Assembly (NCBI GenBank): GCA_030824275.1
Contig: JAVBXY010000017.1
Location: 1 to 64,000 of the forward strand
Length of the DNA stretch: 64,000 nucleotides
Source of the DNA: Rhodocyclaceae bacterium
GTDB lineage: Bacteria > Pseudomonadota > Gammaproteobacteria > Burkholderiales > Rhodocyclaceae
Direction: 5' to 3'
Within the stretch, counting starts at the first letter, position 1; each line of letters opens with the position of its first letter. The notes under the pieces were generated by a model. The model had not been told where the DNA came from, did not search any database, and was given only the letters and a program-made list of their open reading frames with translations. Below, piece by piece: positions 36,537 to 44,765 of the stretch. Both the position numbers and the translations under genes were made by a program.

Positions 36537-37408
36537 TCCGCCTGTTTTTTGCCTTTCTGCTCGCCGCCGCCTCGGCCCATGCCGAGATCAGCGTCACCGA
36601 CGACAGCGGCGCCATCGTCCGTCTGGCCGCGCCGGCCAGGCGCATCGTCAGCCTGGCGCCGCACATCACCGAAGCCCTGTTCGCCGCCGGTGCCGGCGAG
36701 CGCATCGTCGGCACCGTCGACTACAGCGACTACCCGGAAGCAGCCAAGGCCATCCGTCGCGTCGGCGGCTATTCGAAAGTGGACCTGGAAGCGGTGGCAG
36801 CGCTCAAGCCCGATCTGGTCATAGGGTGGAAGAGCGGCAATGCCGGCGCCCATCTCGACAAACTGAAAGGCATCGGGCTGCCGATCTACATCACCCAGCC
36901 CGACCGCATCGAGGATGTCGCGCGCAGCATCGAGCATTACGGCCGCCTCGCCGGCACCAGCGCCGTCGCCGACACGGCGGCCCGCGATTTCCGCGCGCGG
37001 CTGGCGCAATTGCGCGGCCGTTACGAAAAGCGGCCGCCGGTGCGCGTCTTCTATCAGGTCTGGAAAAGCCCGCTGACCACCATCTCCGGCCGCCAGATCA
37101 TCAGCGACGCGATCCGCCTTTGCGGCGGCGTGAACATCTTCGCCGACCTCGCCGGCCTCGCCCCTAACGTCAGCGCCGAAGCCGTGCTGGTCGCCAACCC
37201 GGAAGCCATCATCGCCAGCGGCATGGGCGAAGAACGCCCGGAATGGCTGGACGACTGGCGGCGCTGGACGCAGATCACGGCCGTCGCGCGCGGCAATCTG
37301 TTCTTCATCCCGCCCTCCATCATCCAGCGCCACACGCCGCGCCTGCTCGATGGCACCGAACGGCTGTGCGCCCATCTCGAGACGGTGCGCGAACGCCGGC
37401 CGCGCTGA
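36533..37408 (+). CDS. btuF: Periplasmic cobalamin-binding protein (BtuF-like)
   Basis: A 291-residue substrate-binding protein of the helical-backbone metal/B12 class. A signal peptide ([17 protein letters not shown]) is followed by the BtuF-like core: PARRIVSLAPHITEALFAAGAG, VDYSDYPEAAK, GGYSKVDLEAVAALKPDLVI and VFYQVWKSPLTTISG. BtuF delivers B12 or cobinamide to the BtuCD transporter. No permease or ATPase gene is beside it, so the partner must be elsewhere. Linkage to cbiB-cobD (ATGA overlap) supports a corrinoid substrate. Another ATG lies at 36521. Confidence 0.87.
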   Translation: MIRLFFAFLLAAASAHAEISVTDDSGAIVRLAAPARRIVSLAPHITEALFAAGAGERIVGTVDYSDYPEAAKAIRRVGGYSKVDLEAVAALKPDLVIGWKSGNAGAHLDKLKGIGLPIYITQPDRIEDVARSIEHYGRLAGTSAVADTAARDFRARLAQLRGRYEKRPPVRVFYQVWKSPLTTISGRQIISDAIRLCGGVNIFADLAGLAPNVSAEAVLVANPEAIIASGMGEERPEWLDDWRRWTQITAVARGNLFFIPPSIIQRHTPRLLDGTERLCAHLETVRERRPR

Positions 37409-37422
37409 GACGCTCACCCGCC

Positions 37423-38238
37423 ATGTCCCGCCTGCCCCGGCGCATCGTCTGCCTGACCACGGAAACCGTCGAGGTGCTCTACGCCCTCGGCGAGCAAGAC
37501 CGCATCGTCGGCATCAGCGGCTACACCGTGCGGCCGCCCCGCGCGCGCAAGGAAAAACCCAAGGTCTTCGCCTTCACCAGCGGTGACATCGAGAAGGTTC
37601 TCGCCGTCGAACCCGATCTCGTTTTCAGCTTTTCCAATCTGCAAGCCGACATCGCCCGCGACCTGATCAAGGCCGGCGTCTCAGTGCACGCCTTCAATCA
37701 GCGCAGCGTCGAGGACATCCTCACCATGGTCGAAACCGTCGGCCGCCTGGTCGGCGCCGAAGCGCGTGCCATGGCGCTCGTCGCCCAACTGGAAGCCTGC
37801 ATCGAAACCGCACGAAAAGCCGGCGAGGCCATCGTCGCCCGCGCCGGTCGCCGGCCCCGCGTCTTCTTCGAGGAATGGGACGAGCCGCTGATCTCCGGCA
37901 TCCGCTGGGTCTCGGAACTGATCGCCATCGCCGGCGGCGAAGACATCTACGTCGAGCGCTCCCTATGCCAGGCGGCGCAGGACCGCATCATCGCCGAGCC
38001 ACATGAAGTGATCGCGCGGGAACCAGACATCATCATCGGCTCCTGGTGCGGCAAACACTTCCGTCCCGAACGCGTCGCCGCGCGGCCGGGCTGGGACGCG
38101 CTGCCTGCCGTGCGCGAGGGCCGCGTGCATGAGATCAAATCGGCGGTGATCCTTACGCCGGGGCCGGTGGCCATCGAGGAGGGATTGCCGGCGCTGACGC
38201 GGCTGTTCGCAGACTGGGCCGAGGGGAATCCGGTTTAG
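37423..38238 (+). CDS. Cytosolic BtuF-like cobalamin-binding protein
   Basis: A 271-residue member of the same periplasmic-binding-protein fold family as the upstream gene, but with no signal peptide: it begins MSRLPRRIVCLTTETVEVLYAL, directly in the fold. Other marks are FAFTSGDIEKVLAVEPDLVFSF, VFFEEWDEPLISGIRWVSEL and IIIGSWCGK. Proteins of this kind, usually labelled cobalamin-binding, accompany B12 genes in proteobacteria. A cytosolic corrinoid carrier or sensor is the likely role but is not proven. It starts 14 bases after the btuF-like stop and is probably in the same operon. Confidence 0.8.
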   Translation: MSRLPRRIVCLTTETVEVLYALGEQDRIVGISGYTVRPPRARKEKPKVFAFTSGDIEKVLAVEPDLVFSFSNLQADIARDLIKAGVSVHAFNQRSVEDILTMVETVGRLVGAEARAMALVAQLEACIETARKAGEAIVARAGRRPRVFFEEWDEPLISGIRWVSELIAIAGGEDIYVERSLCQAAQDRIIAEPHEVIAREPDIIIGSWCGKHFRPERVAARPGWDALPAVREGRVHEIKSAVILTPGPVAIEEGLPALTRLFADWAEGNPV

Positions 38239-38239
38239 T

Positions 38240-38701
38240 TCAAAATTCTTTGGATTTCAACAGGTCGACGAACTTGTCCATCGCATTTATGGCCAACGCC
38301 GGAGTCGGCCCGCTGGCCCCTGTCAGGCAAATGGAAACGATCCTCGTCGACTTGGCGGCGTAGATCGCGGACACCCCCAGTTTGCCGCGGAGAATGCCAT
38401 GCTCCACGTTGAGGAACATATATTTCGCCGTGCCCACACGAATGCCGCCGGCGCGCAGGTCATCGGGCTTGTCGAATCCGGCGATGATCGCCCTGATCTG
38501 ATCGGGAGTCGCCGGAATCCGCTTGAGGCTGTCCTGAGGCGTGCCTTTGAAATCAAACAGCCCACACGCTGAGGAAGACATCGCTTTTGCGAGCATGTTT
38601 GCATAGCCGTCCCAACTGGCGAATGCAGCGGCCGGAAGCGGGAGCGCAAAAGCGAGAGCGAGGGCGAGGCCGGCAATGCGGTGAGCGTGACGACGAAACA
38701 T
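38240..38701 (-). CDS. Secreted profilin-like protein
   Basis: A 153-residue protein with a clear signal peptide (FRRHAHRIAGLALALAFALP, then PAAAFA) and predicted cleavage before Ser29. The mature part of about 125 residues has the length and layout of eukaryotic profilin: SWDGY at 29-33 (profilins begin SWQxY), PDQIRAIIAGFDKPDDLRAGG at 66-86, KYMFL at 93-97, RGKLG at 105-109 and a final helix DKFVDLLKS. The middle block matches profilin's P(A/N)EI..I..GFD.P..L...G....G.KYM pattern. The ATG at 38701 has AAAGGAG five bases upstream. Profilins bind actin in eukaryotes; a periplasmic bacterial version has no known role. Confidence 0.75.
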   Translation of the reverse strand: MFRRHAHRIAGLALALAFALPLPAAAFASWDGYANMLAKAMSSSACGLFDFKGTPQDSLKRIPATPDQIRAIIAGFDKPDDLRAGGIRVGTAKYMFLNVEHGILRGKLGVSAIYAAKSTRIVSICLTGASGPTPALAINAMDKFVDLLKSKEF

Positions 38702-38754
38702 GAGGTCTCCTTTGGACAAGCGGCGGCGCGACTTTTGAATTGGCGCGATGGATG

Positions 38755-39708
38755 CTACATCAGCCCCAGGCTCTTCAGCACCACGATGCCGGCGCTGGTG
38801 GAAAACAGCGAACCGACCGTAGTCAACGCCACGATGTTGGCCGCCAGCGCGGCGTTACCGCCCATTGCGCGCACCATCACATAGCTGGCCGCCGCACTCG
38901 GCGCGGATGACATCAGCAACAGGATGCCGAGGTCCATGTCGCGAAAGCCCAGGGCCACGCCGACGAGAACGAAGACCAGCGGCACGGCGATCAGCTTGCC
39001 CACCGCCGCCAGCACCGCATCGCGCGGATCGTGGCGCAGGCTGCGGAAGTCCAGCGCCGCGCCCGTGCACAACAAGGCCAGCGGCAGCGTCATGTTGGCG
39101 AAGTATTCACCGGCTTGCAGCACGATGCCCGGCAGCTTCACCCCGGAGATCGACACCGGCAGCGCCAGCACGATACCGATGATCAGCGGATTCATCGCCA
39201 CCGAACGCAGCACGCGACCGACGCTCTGCGTCGCATGCAGCGAGGCGCTCAAGGTCACCACCGAGAGAATGTTGAACAGAATGGTGACCAGGCCGACATA
39301 GAGCGAAGCCGCAGCCAGGCCGGTCGGCCCGTAGGCATTGACGCAATAGGCGAGGCCGATGATGGCCATGTTGGAACGGAAGATGCCCTGCACCACCACG
39401 CCCCGGTCGCGCGGCTCGCGCACCGCGAAACGCGCCACCAACTCGCCAGCCGCCCAGACCAGCAAGGTGGCCCCGAGGCCGATACCGATCAGCGCAAAAT
39501 TGGCCGACGTATCGAGCCGGGTTTTGCTCACGCTGATGAACAACAGTGCCGGCAAGGTGACGTTGAACACCAGCCGCGAGCCGACTTCGATGAAGGCATC
39601 GGTAAGCATGCCGATGCGGCGCAGCCAGACGCCGAGGCCGAGGATCAGGAAGATCGGGCCAGTGACGGAGAGTGAGAATTCGAGAGTGGTGAGGAAGTCG
39701 GCGAGCAT
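38755..39708 (-). CDS. AEC family transporter
   Basis: A 317-residue polytopic membrane protein of the auxin-efflux-carrier family (Mem_trans), with about ten hydrophobic helices in two five-helix halves. Family-like segments are ILGLGVWLRRIGMLTDAFIE, LVFNVTLPALLFISVSKT, FRSNMAIIGLAYCVNAYG and GEYFANMTLPLALLCTGAALD. Bacterial members export or import organic acids such as malate or malonate; the substrate here is unknown. It reads towards the profilin-like gene on the same strand with 53 bases between them. Confidence 0.9.
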   Translation of the reverse strand: MLADFLTTLEFSLSVTGPIFLILGLGVWLRRIGMLTDAFIEVGSRLVFNVTLPALLFISVSKTRLDTSANFALIGIGLGATLLVWAAGELVARFAVREPRDRGVVVQGIFRSNMAIIGLAYCVNAYGPTGLAAASLYVGLVTILFNILSVVTLSASLHATQSVGRVLRSVAMNPLIIGIVLALPVSISGVKLPGIVLQAGEYFANMTLPLALLCTGAALDFRSLRHDPRDAVLAAVGKLIAVPLVFVLVGVALGFRDMDLGILLLMSSAPSAAASYVMVRAMGGNAALAANIVALTTVGSLFSTSAGIVVLKSLGLM

Positions 39709-39788
39709 GGGCGAACTATGGCACAGCGTGATGCAGGGCGAAAACCCATACCGTCAATAGGCTATCGCCGTGCTGCCAGAGCCGACTT

Positions 39789-40355
39789 TCAGGACGCCAG
39801 ATCTTCCGGCGTATTGAAGTTGGCGAAGACGCCGGATTCGTCGAAATTCACTGCCACGGTTCGCTGCAAGCCATGCCAGCGTGCCAGCCGGCGTTCGCCG
39901 CTGTCGAGGTAGGCCGTCAGCGAGGGCAGCAGTTCGCGCCGGGCGAGGCAGAACACCGGGTGCGCCCGCTCCGCATCGCGGGCCACGGCCAGTTCGGCCT
40001 TGTCCGCTTCGAGCGCGGCGGCGAGTCGCACCACTAGGTCCAGCGGCAGATGCGGGGAATCGCAGGGCACGGTGAGCACCAGCGGTGTCGTTGCCACGCT
40101 CAGCGCCGCATGCAGTCCGGCCAGTGGGCCGGCGAAATCGGGGATGGTGTCCGGCAGCACCGGGCAGCCGAATTCGCGGTAGCGGTCGAGGTTGCGATTG
40201 GCATTGATCAGCACCGTGCTGACCTGGGGCAGTAGCCGTTCCAGTACGTGTTCGACCAGCGGTTTGCCGCGCAGGAGCTGCAGACCCTTGTCGACGCCGC
40301 CCATGCGCCGGCCGAGGCCACCGGCCAGAATCACTCCGGTGATGTCTGTCCTCAT
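39789..40355 (-). CDS. mobA: Molybdenum cofactor guanylyltransferase
   Basis: A 188-residue MobA that joins GMP to molybdopterin to make the bis-MGD cofactor. The nucleotide-binding start is GVILAGGLGRRMGGVDKGLQ; LINANRNLDRYREFG, PDFAGPLAGLHAAL and VPCDSPHLPLDLV follow. The ATG at 40355 (MRTDITGVILAGG) is used; an ATG ten codons earlier would add a proline-rich prefix that the family lacks. Formate dehydrogenase, implied by fdhE and the selenium genes at the right end, is a plausible consumer of this cofactor. Confidence 0.93.
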   Translation of the reverse strand: MRTDITGVILAGGLGRRMGGVDKGLQLLRGKPLVEHVLERLLPQVSTVLINANRNLDRYREFGCPVLPDTIPDFAGPLAGLHAALSVATTPLVLTVPCDSPHLPLDLVVRLAAALEADKAELAVARDAERAHPVFCLARRELLPSLTAYLDSGERRLARWHGLQRTVAVNFDESGVFANFNTPEDLAS

Positions 40356-40436
40356 GGGCGATGTTGGGTGCGGTGTTGGGAGCAATGGTGGCGAAGCGGG
40401 GGCATCGCCGAAGCATACCAGCGCCCTAATGAATCC

Positions 40437-41288
40437 TCAGCCCGACTGTTCGCTGCCGCGTGAGGGGGAGGCGGTCGGGATTGCAGCGGATAGGCGTACC
40501 GTCATGTGCTTGATGGTCGTGGACCACGCGCCGGAATCAAGGCGGGCCGAGTAGTCGGACAGCGATTCGGCGACATCGCTGTCCGTCCAGCCCTGCCGTG
40601 CGAGCAAGGCGAGGGCGATGGCATCGGCTTCCCTTTCGCGGGCGGGTGTGTCGCCGGCCACCATCCATTCCTTGCCGAAGGCCGATACCGTCGACGAGGC
40701 CAGGAAGGCGGCGGCGCGAGCCATGTTGACCGGTGCGAGCAGGACGTGAGCGAGGACTGCCGAGACCAGGCCTGCCGCTGATTTTTCTTCGTGATGGCGG
40801 GCGATCACGTGCCCCATTTCCCTGGCCATCAAGTAAGCCAGGGATTCCTCGTCGAGCCGGCTCTGGCGCACGCCGCGATAGATCACGATGTTGCCGGATG
40901 CGTCGGAGGAACTGCCGCCGTCGGCCTTCTCCGCCACCGTGAAGGTGAATTCCGGCACCCGCTCCTTCAGCTCGGGATAGGCCGCATGGGCCGATGTGGC
41001 CAGCCGTGCGCCGAGCCGCGCGACCTGACGCTCGAAGCCCTTGTCCACCTGGCATTGCATGCCGGCGCAGGGCGTGGCGACCGGTGCCAGGGACGACAGG
41101 GTCATGCTCAGGTCGAAGGAGGAGTGCAGGGAGCTGATGGCTTGCGGTACCGTCAGCTGCGTGCGGCCACCGGGCGTGGTGCTGGCGCAGGCGCTGAGTA
41201 GCAACGCCACCAGCGGCGCCACGATCAGCGGCAATTTTCTGCGCAGTGAGCGCGATGACGACGGCGTGGGAGTGGTGGCTTCGTGCAT
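40437..41288 (-). CDS. M48-related lipoprotein with altered zinc motif
   Basis: A 283-residue protein with a lipoprotein signal: basic RSLRRK, a hydrophobic run and the lipobox LLLSACAS. The rest resembles M48 zinc metallopeptidases: LAYLMAREMGHVIARHHEE corresponds to the active-site helix, and PAREREADAIALALLAR is the third-ligand ExxxD helix. The zinc motif reads REMGH instead of HExGH, so the first histidine ligand is replaced by arginine. It is therefore probably not a normal protease and may be a chaperone-like or degenerate relative. It is likely anchored in the envelope and lies alone upstream of mobA. Confidence 0.8.
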   Translation of the reverse strand: MHEATTPTPSSSRSLRRKLPLIVAPLVALLLSACASTTPGGRTQLTVPQAISSLHSSFDLSMTLSSLAPVATPCAGMQCQVDKGFERQVARLGARLATSAHAAYPELKERVPEFTFTVAEKADGGSSSDASGNIVIYRGVRQSRLDEESLAYLMAREMGHVIARHHEEKSAAGLVSAVLAHVLLAPVNMARAAAFLASSTVSAFGKEWMVAGDTPAREREADAIALALLARQGWTDSDVAESLSDYSARLDSGAWSTTIKHMTVRLSAAIPTASPSRGSEQSG

Positions 41289-41354
41289 GATCGATCTCCG
41301 TGGAACAGCGTGGATCGATTTATACGGTTCCCACCCGGACCATCGCTACTGTCG

Positions 41355-42044
41355 TCATTCCCCGACACGTCCGCCGGCAGGATTGGCGCTGCGTTGGCGG
41401 GCTTCGGCGAGACTGCCTTTCACGGCGATGGCCAGCGAGGAATCGACCGGGACCTGTTCGAGGGTCTTGTTCCAGTAGCCGATGGCTGCTTGGAAGTCGC
41501 CGCGCTTGTAGGCCTCCGTGCCGGCCAGTGCCAGCGCCTTGGGGTGTTTGGGATTGATCGCCAGGGCACTGCGGATCAGCCGTGCCGGTTCGCCGGTGAA
41601 GTTGCCGGACTGCGCCATGGCCTGCACGTCGGCGTAATCCGCCAGCAGGTCCGCATCCGGCGGCAACAGGGCCTCCGCCTTGCGGAAGGCGCTGGCGGCA
41701 TCGGTAAAGCGGCCAAGCGCGGCCTGGGATTTCGCCAGCATCTGCCAGCCGGCGCCGTTTTCCGGTTCCTTTTGCAGGCGTGCGGCCAGACGGTCCACCA
41801 TGGCGGCGACATCGGGCGAGACCCCGGTTCCTTGCCCGTGCGCAGCAGCAGGGGCGGCCGATGACGCCGAGGTGGCCGACTTCTCCGTCGGCCGCAGCAG
41901 CGGATAGACGGCTGCGCTGACGAGGCCGATGACGATGGAGACGAAGGCAATGCGCTCTCGCGACCAGCCGGTAGCCGGTGCCGGCGAGCGGGTTTCGTAA
42001 TCGAGGGGTGGATTGGGCAGGGCGTCGAGAGCGGTGGGTTTCAT
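41355..42044 (-). CDS. TPR protein, cytochrome c biogenesis-like (CcmI/NrfG type)
   Basis: A 229-residue protein with one N-terminal membrane anchor (IAFVSIVIGLVSAAVYPLL, near residues 33-51) and a periplasmic tetratricopeptide domain: ENGAGWQMLAKSQAALGRFTD, then DADLLADYADVQAM and HPKALALAGTEAYKRGDFQAA. This matches the C-terminal half of CcmI and NrfG, which present apocytochrome to haem lyase. It has an AGGAG ribosome site and follows the 12-haem cytochrome gene, so it probably assists haem attachment to the locus's cytochromes. Confidence 0.83.
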   Translation of the reverse strand: MKPTALDALPNPPLDYETRSPAPATGWSRERIAFVSIVIGLVSAAVYPLLRPTEKSATSASSAAPAAAHGQGTGVSPDVAAMVDRLAARLQKEPENGAGWQMLAKSQAALGRFTDAASAFRKAEALLPPDADLLADYADVQAMAQSGNFTGEPARLIRSALAINPKHPKALALAGTEAYKRGDFQAAIGYWNKTLEQVPVDSSLAIAVKGSLAEARQRSANPAGGRVGE

Positions 42045-42052
42045 GGCATCTC

Positions 42053-43738
42053 CTAGTAGCTGAGGGGGTTGTGATTCTTGCCGTGGCAAGTCAGGTAGCA
42101 GCTGCCCCGATTGGTGCCGGTGGACACGAACTTGAGTTGGCCGCTGGAACTGGGCTTGTTGATCGTGGTGTCGAAATTGATCAGCTTGCTGTTGTTGGTG
42201 GCATTGCCCTGGGTGCCGCTGACGCCGTGGGGGTCGTGACAGGCGTTGCAAGGGGTGCGTTCGTCGACGATGTGCTTCTTGTGCTCCTTGAAACTCTTGT
42301 CGCCGAGGATGCTGGTGCGGCTGTGGCACTTGTAGCAAAGGGCGTAGTTGGCGGCGCTCTCCGTGCCTCGGTCGGCGGTGAGGTATTGACGTTCGAGCAG
42401 GGAGGCATAGGTTGATCCGTGCGGCCCCTTCGGCCCCGTGCCGCCAGCGCCGGGACCAGCGTTGTTGTTGTGACAGTCGCTGCACTTCACGGTGCTGGCG
42501 GTGGTCCAGGGCGGCAGCAGGCTGGGTACGTTGCTGTTGCGTCCCGGCCCGAGCACGGCGTGATGGGAGGGATTGGTGGTGGCGAATTCGAGGCGGGTGT
42601 TGTTCTGCACGATCTGCCGCGTGGTACGCGGCGCCGGCTTGTTGCTGCTGTCGGCATGGCAGCGGAAGCAGAGCTGGAATTCGGAGGTGGCCGGCTTGAT
42701 CTCGGTGCCGGCGGCGGTGATGCCGCGCACGCCGGCCAGCGCGCCGGGCAGGGTGCCGGCGGCGGCATTCGAGGCGTGCGGGTTGTGGCAATCGTTGCAT
42801 TCGACATGCCGCGAGGCGATGGTTGCCGCTTCCGACGCGTCATGGATGCCGGTGGTGCGGGCCACACCGTGGATCGACGGTTTGCCGACGATCTCGGCCT
42901 GGATGTTGTGGCGGGCCACGCTGCCGTTGTGGCAGGAGTAGCAGTTGTTTTCCTCGGCGGCATGATTGAGCAGCCACTTCTTGCCGCCGGCGGTATGCGG
43001 CCGGTGGCAGTTCTCGCAGGCACCGGCCGCCACTGTCTTGTCATTGGTATGCGGCCAGGGGTTGCTGCCGGCACCGTTCCAGCTTGCCGTCGACAGCTTG
43101 TGGCTGCTGGCGCTCCAGCCGCTCTTGAGGTGGCAGGTCTGGCACAGCGCAGCGCCCTGGTTGGGCATGACGAGGAACTTGCCCTTGCTGTCGTCGTGCG
43201 GGTCGTGGCAGCTCGTGCATTGCAACTGGCCGCTGCCGTCGAGCTTGACCTTGCCGGTCAGCGTCGCCGGGTCGGCGAGTTCGCCGCCCTTGGCTGCGAC
43301 GAGGGCCGCATCGTAGGCAATCGAGACCGGGTGGTCGTCGGACAGATCGGTGCCGAGATTGCCGTTGCCGGCGGGCATGGTCGTCGCGCCGCCGCTCATG
43401 GCGATGCGCGTGCTGCGGCTTTGCACTTCGCCGAGGGCGATGGTGCCGTCATGGCAGGACAGGCAGTTGAGCGAGGAGCCGGTCGGCTGGCCGGTGCGCG
43501 CCTTGCTGGTGGAACTGGTGTAGGGCGTGTAGGAACTGCCGGGATTGCTGCGGTTCCAGAGCGGTGCGCTGGGCGAGGCATTGTGCGGGGCGTGACAGAA
43601 GACACAGGCCTGCGACTCGGTGACGGCCTTGACGCTGCCGGGGCCGCTGACGGAAAGATTGTGTTTGCTGCTCAGCAGGCCGGCGACGGCCGGCGCTGCC
43701 AGCAGCAGGGCGAACAGGGCAAGGTAGTCGCGTCTCAC
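42053..43738 (-). CDS. Dodecaheme c-type cytochrome (doubled CXXCH family)
   Basis: A 561-residue exported cytochrome with signal peptide MRRDYLALFALLLAAPAVAG and no lipobox. Eleven CXXCH sites are read (CVFCH, CLSCH, CTSCH, CQTCH, CENCH, CYSCH, CNDCH, CFRCH, CSDCH, CYKCH and CNACH). One further CYLTCH near the C-terminus is a CX3CH site that may bind a twelfth haem. The doubled-CXXCH domain feature HAPHNASPSAPLWN is present near the start. The GTG start overlaps the NHL gene stop by 4 bases. Its place beside an outer-membrane barrel suggests an outer-surface or periplasmic electron carrier. Confidence 0.9.
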   Translation of the reverse strand: MRRDYLALFALLLAAPAVAGLLSSKHNLSVSGPGSVKAVTESQACVFCHAPHNASPSAPLWNRSNPGSSYTPYTSSTSKARTGQPTGSSLNCLSCHDGTIALGEVQSRSTRIAMSGGATTMPAGNGNLGTDLSDDHPVSIAYDAALVAAKGGELADPATLTGKVKLDGSGQLQCTSCHDPHDDSKGKFLVMPNQGAALCQTCHLKSGWSASSHKLSTASWNGAGSNPWPHTNDKTVAAGACENCHRPHTAGGKKWLLNHAAEENNCYSCHNGSVARHNIQAEIVGKPSIHGVARTTGIHDASEAATIASRHVECNDCHNPHASNAAAGTLPGALAGVRGITAAGTEIKPATSEFQLCFRCHADSSNKPAPRTTRQIVQNNTRLEFATTNPSHHAVLGPGRNSNVPSLLPPWTTASTVKCSDCHNNNAGPGAGGTGPKGPHGSTYASLLERQYLTADRGTESAANYALCYKCHSRTSILGDKSFKEHKKHIVDERTPCNACHDPHGVSGTQGNATNNSKLINFDTTINKPSSSGQLKFVSTGTNRGSCYLTCHGKNHNPLSY

Positions 43739-44763
43739 GTTGGCCCGCCGATGTAGCGCAATACCTGGATGCGCCGGTTGTGGGAGTCGGCGATGTAGAT
43801 CAGGTCGCCGGCCGCCTGGTCGATGAAGATTCCGGCGGGGAGCCAGAACTCGCCAGGTTCGCGGCCACGGCCGCCGATGGGCAGCAGCAGTTGTCCCCGC
43901 TGGTCGAAGATTTGCAGGGCATGGAACAGGGCATCGGTGACATAGACATGGCCGTGGCTGTCGGTGGCCACGCCCTTCTGCCGCGCGGCGTCGCCGGTAC
44001 CGTCGCCCTGACGGCCGAAGCTGGCGACGAAATTGCCTTTCATGTCGAAGGACTGGATGCGGAAATTCAGCGAATCAGTGACGAAGAGCCGGCCCTGGGG
44101 CGTCAACCAGAGATGGGTCGGATAGTTGAATTCGCCCGTGTCGCTGCCGCGACGACCGATGCTTTGTAGCAGGCGGCCGTCCGGCGCAAAAAAGCGGACA
44201 CAGTGTTCGCCCGTGTCCACCAGGATCAGTTGTCGACGCTCGTTATCGAAAGCGATGCCGGTGGGTTGGGTGAGCTTCACGTCGAGCTTCAGCGGCGTCG
44301 CCACCGAGGCGTCGGGGCGGATGACGAGCACTTCGCCGAGCACCGAGTCGCTGACATAGACCTCGCCATCCGCACCCCGTGCGAGCCCGACCGGCGAGGG
44401 CAGCGGTGTGTCCTTGGCGGCACGGATCAGGGCATAGTCGCCGCGCGTCGTGTCGAATCGATGCACGCCTCGCGCGCCGGGATCGGCGACGTGGATCACG
44501 CCCTTGTGGGCGACCACCGCCATGGGCCGCACGAGACGGGATTCTGCTTCGCCGAGGAACAGGTCCTTGAGGCGCGCAAACAGACCCTTGCCGATGCCCA
44601 ATTCCTCGGCGGTGGCAAAGCTGCGGACGAATTCGATGCGGGCCGGATCAGGGGCCGGCGGCCAGACCATGCGCTCGGCGGCGCTGACCTTTGTCGGCAC
44701 GAGCAGGATCGTCAGGAGCAGGAGCAGGGCGCCAACAAAGGCAAGGGAGCGACGGTCGATCAT
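43735..44763 (-). CDS. Exported NHL-repeat beta-propeller protein
   Basis: A 342-residue protein with a signal peptide or anchor (LAFVGALLLLLTILLVPTKVSA) followed by about six NHL-type repeats. Repeat signatures are LVRPMAVVAHKGVIHVADPGARGVHRF, LPSPVGLARGADGEVYVSDSV, NYPTHLWLTPQGRLFVTDSL and the last one ending IYIADSHNRRIQVL. This makes a six-bladed propeller, a scaffold for protein binding. It has no CXXCH site. It lies between the barrel gene and the 12-haem cytochrome gene with 2-base spacing and 4-base overlap, so a structural role in the conduit is inferred. Confidence 0.87.
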   Translation of the reverse strand: MIDRRSLAFVGALLLLLTILLVPTKVSAAERMVWPPAPDPARIEFVRSFATAEELGIGKGLFARLKDLFLGEAESRLVRPMAVVAHKGVIHVADPGARGVHRFDTTRGDYALIRAAKDTPLPSPVGLARGADGEVYVSDSVLGEVLVIRPDASVATPLKLDVKLTQPTGIAFDNERRQLILVDTGEHCVRFFAPDGRLLQSIGRRGSDTGEFNYPTHLWLTPQGRLFVTDSLNFRIQSFDMKGNFVASFGRQGDGTGDAARQKGVATDSHGHVYVTDALFHALQIFDQRGQLLLPIGGRGREPGEFWLPAGIFIDQAAGDLIYIADSHNRRIQVLRYIGGPT

Positions 44764-44765
44764 GC

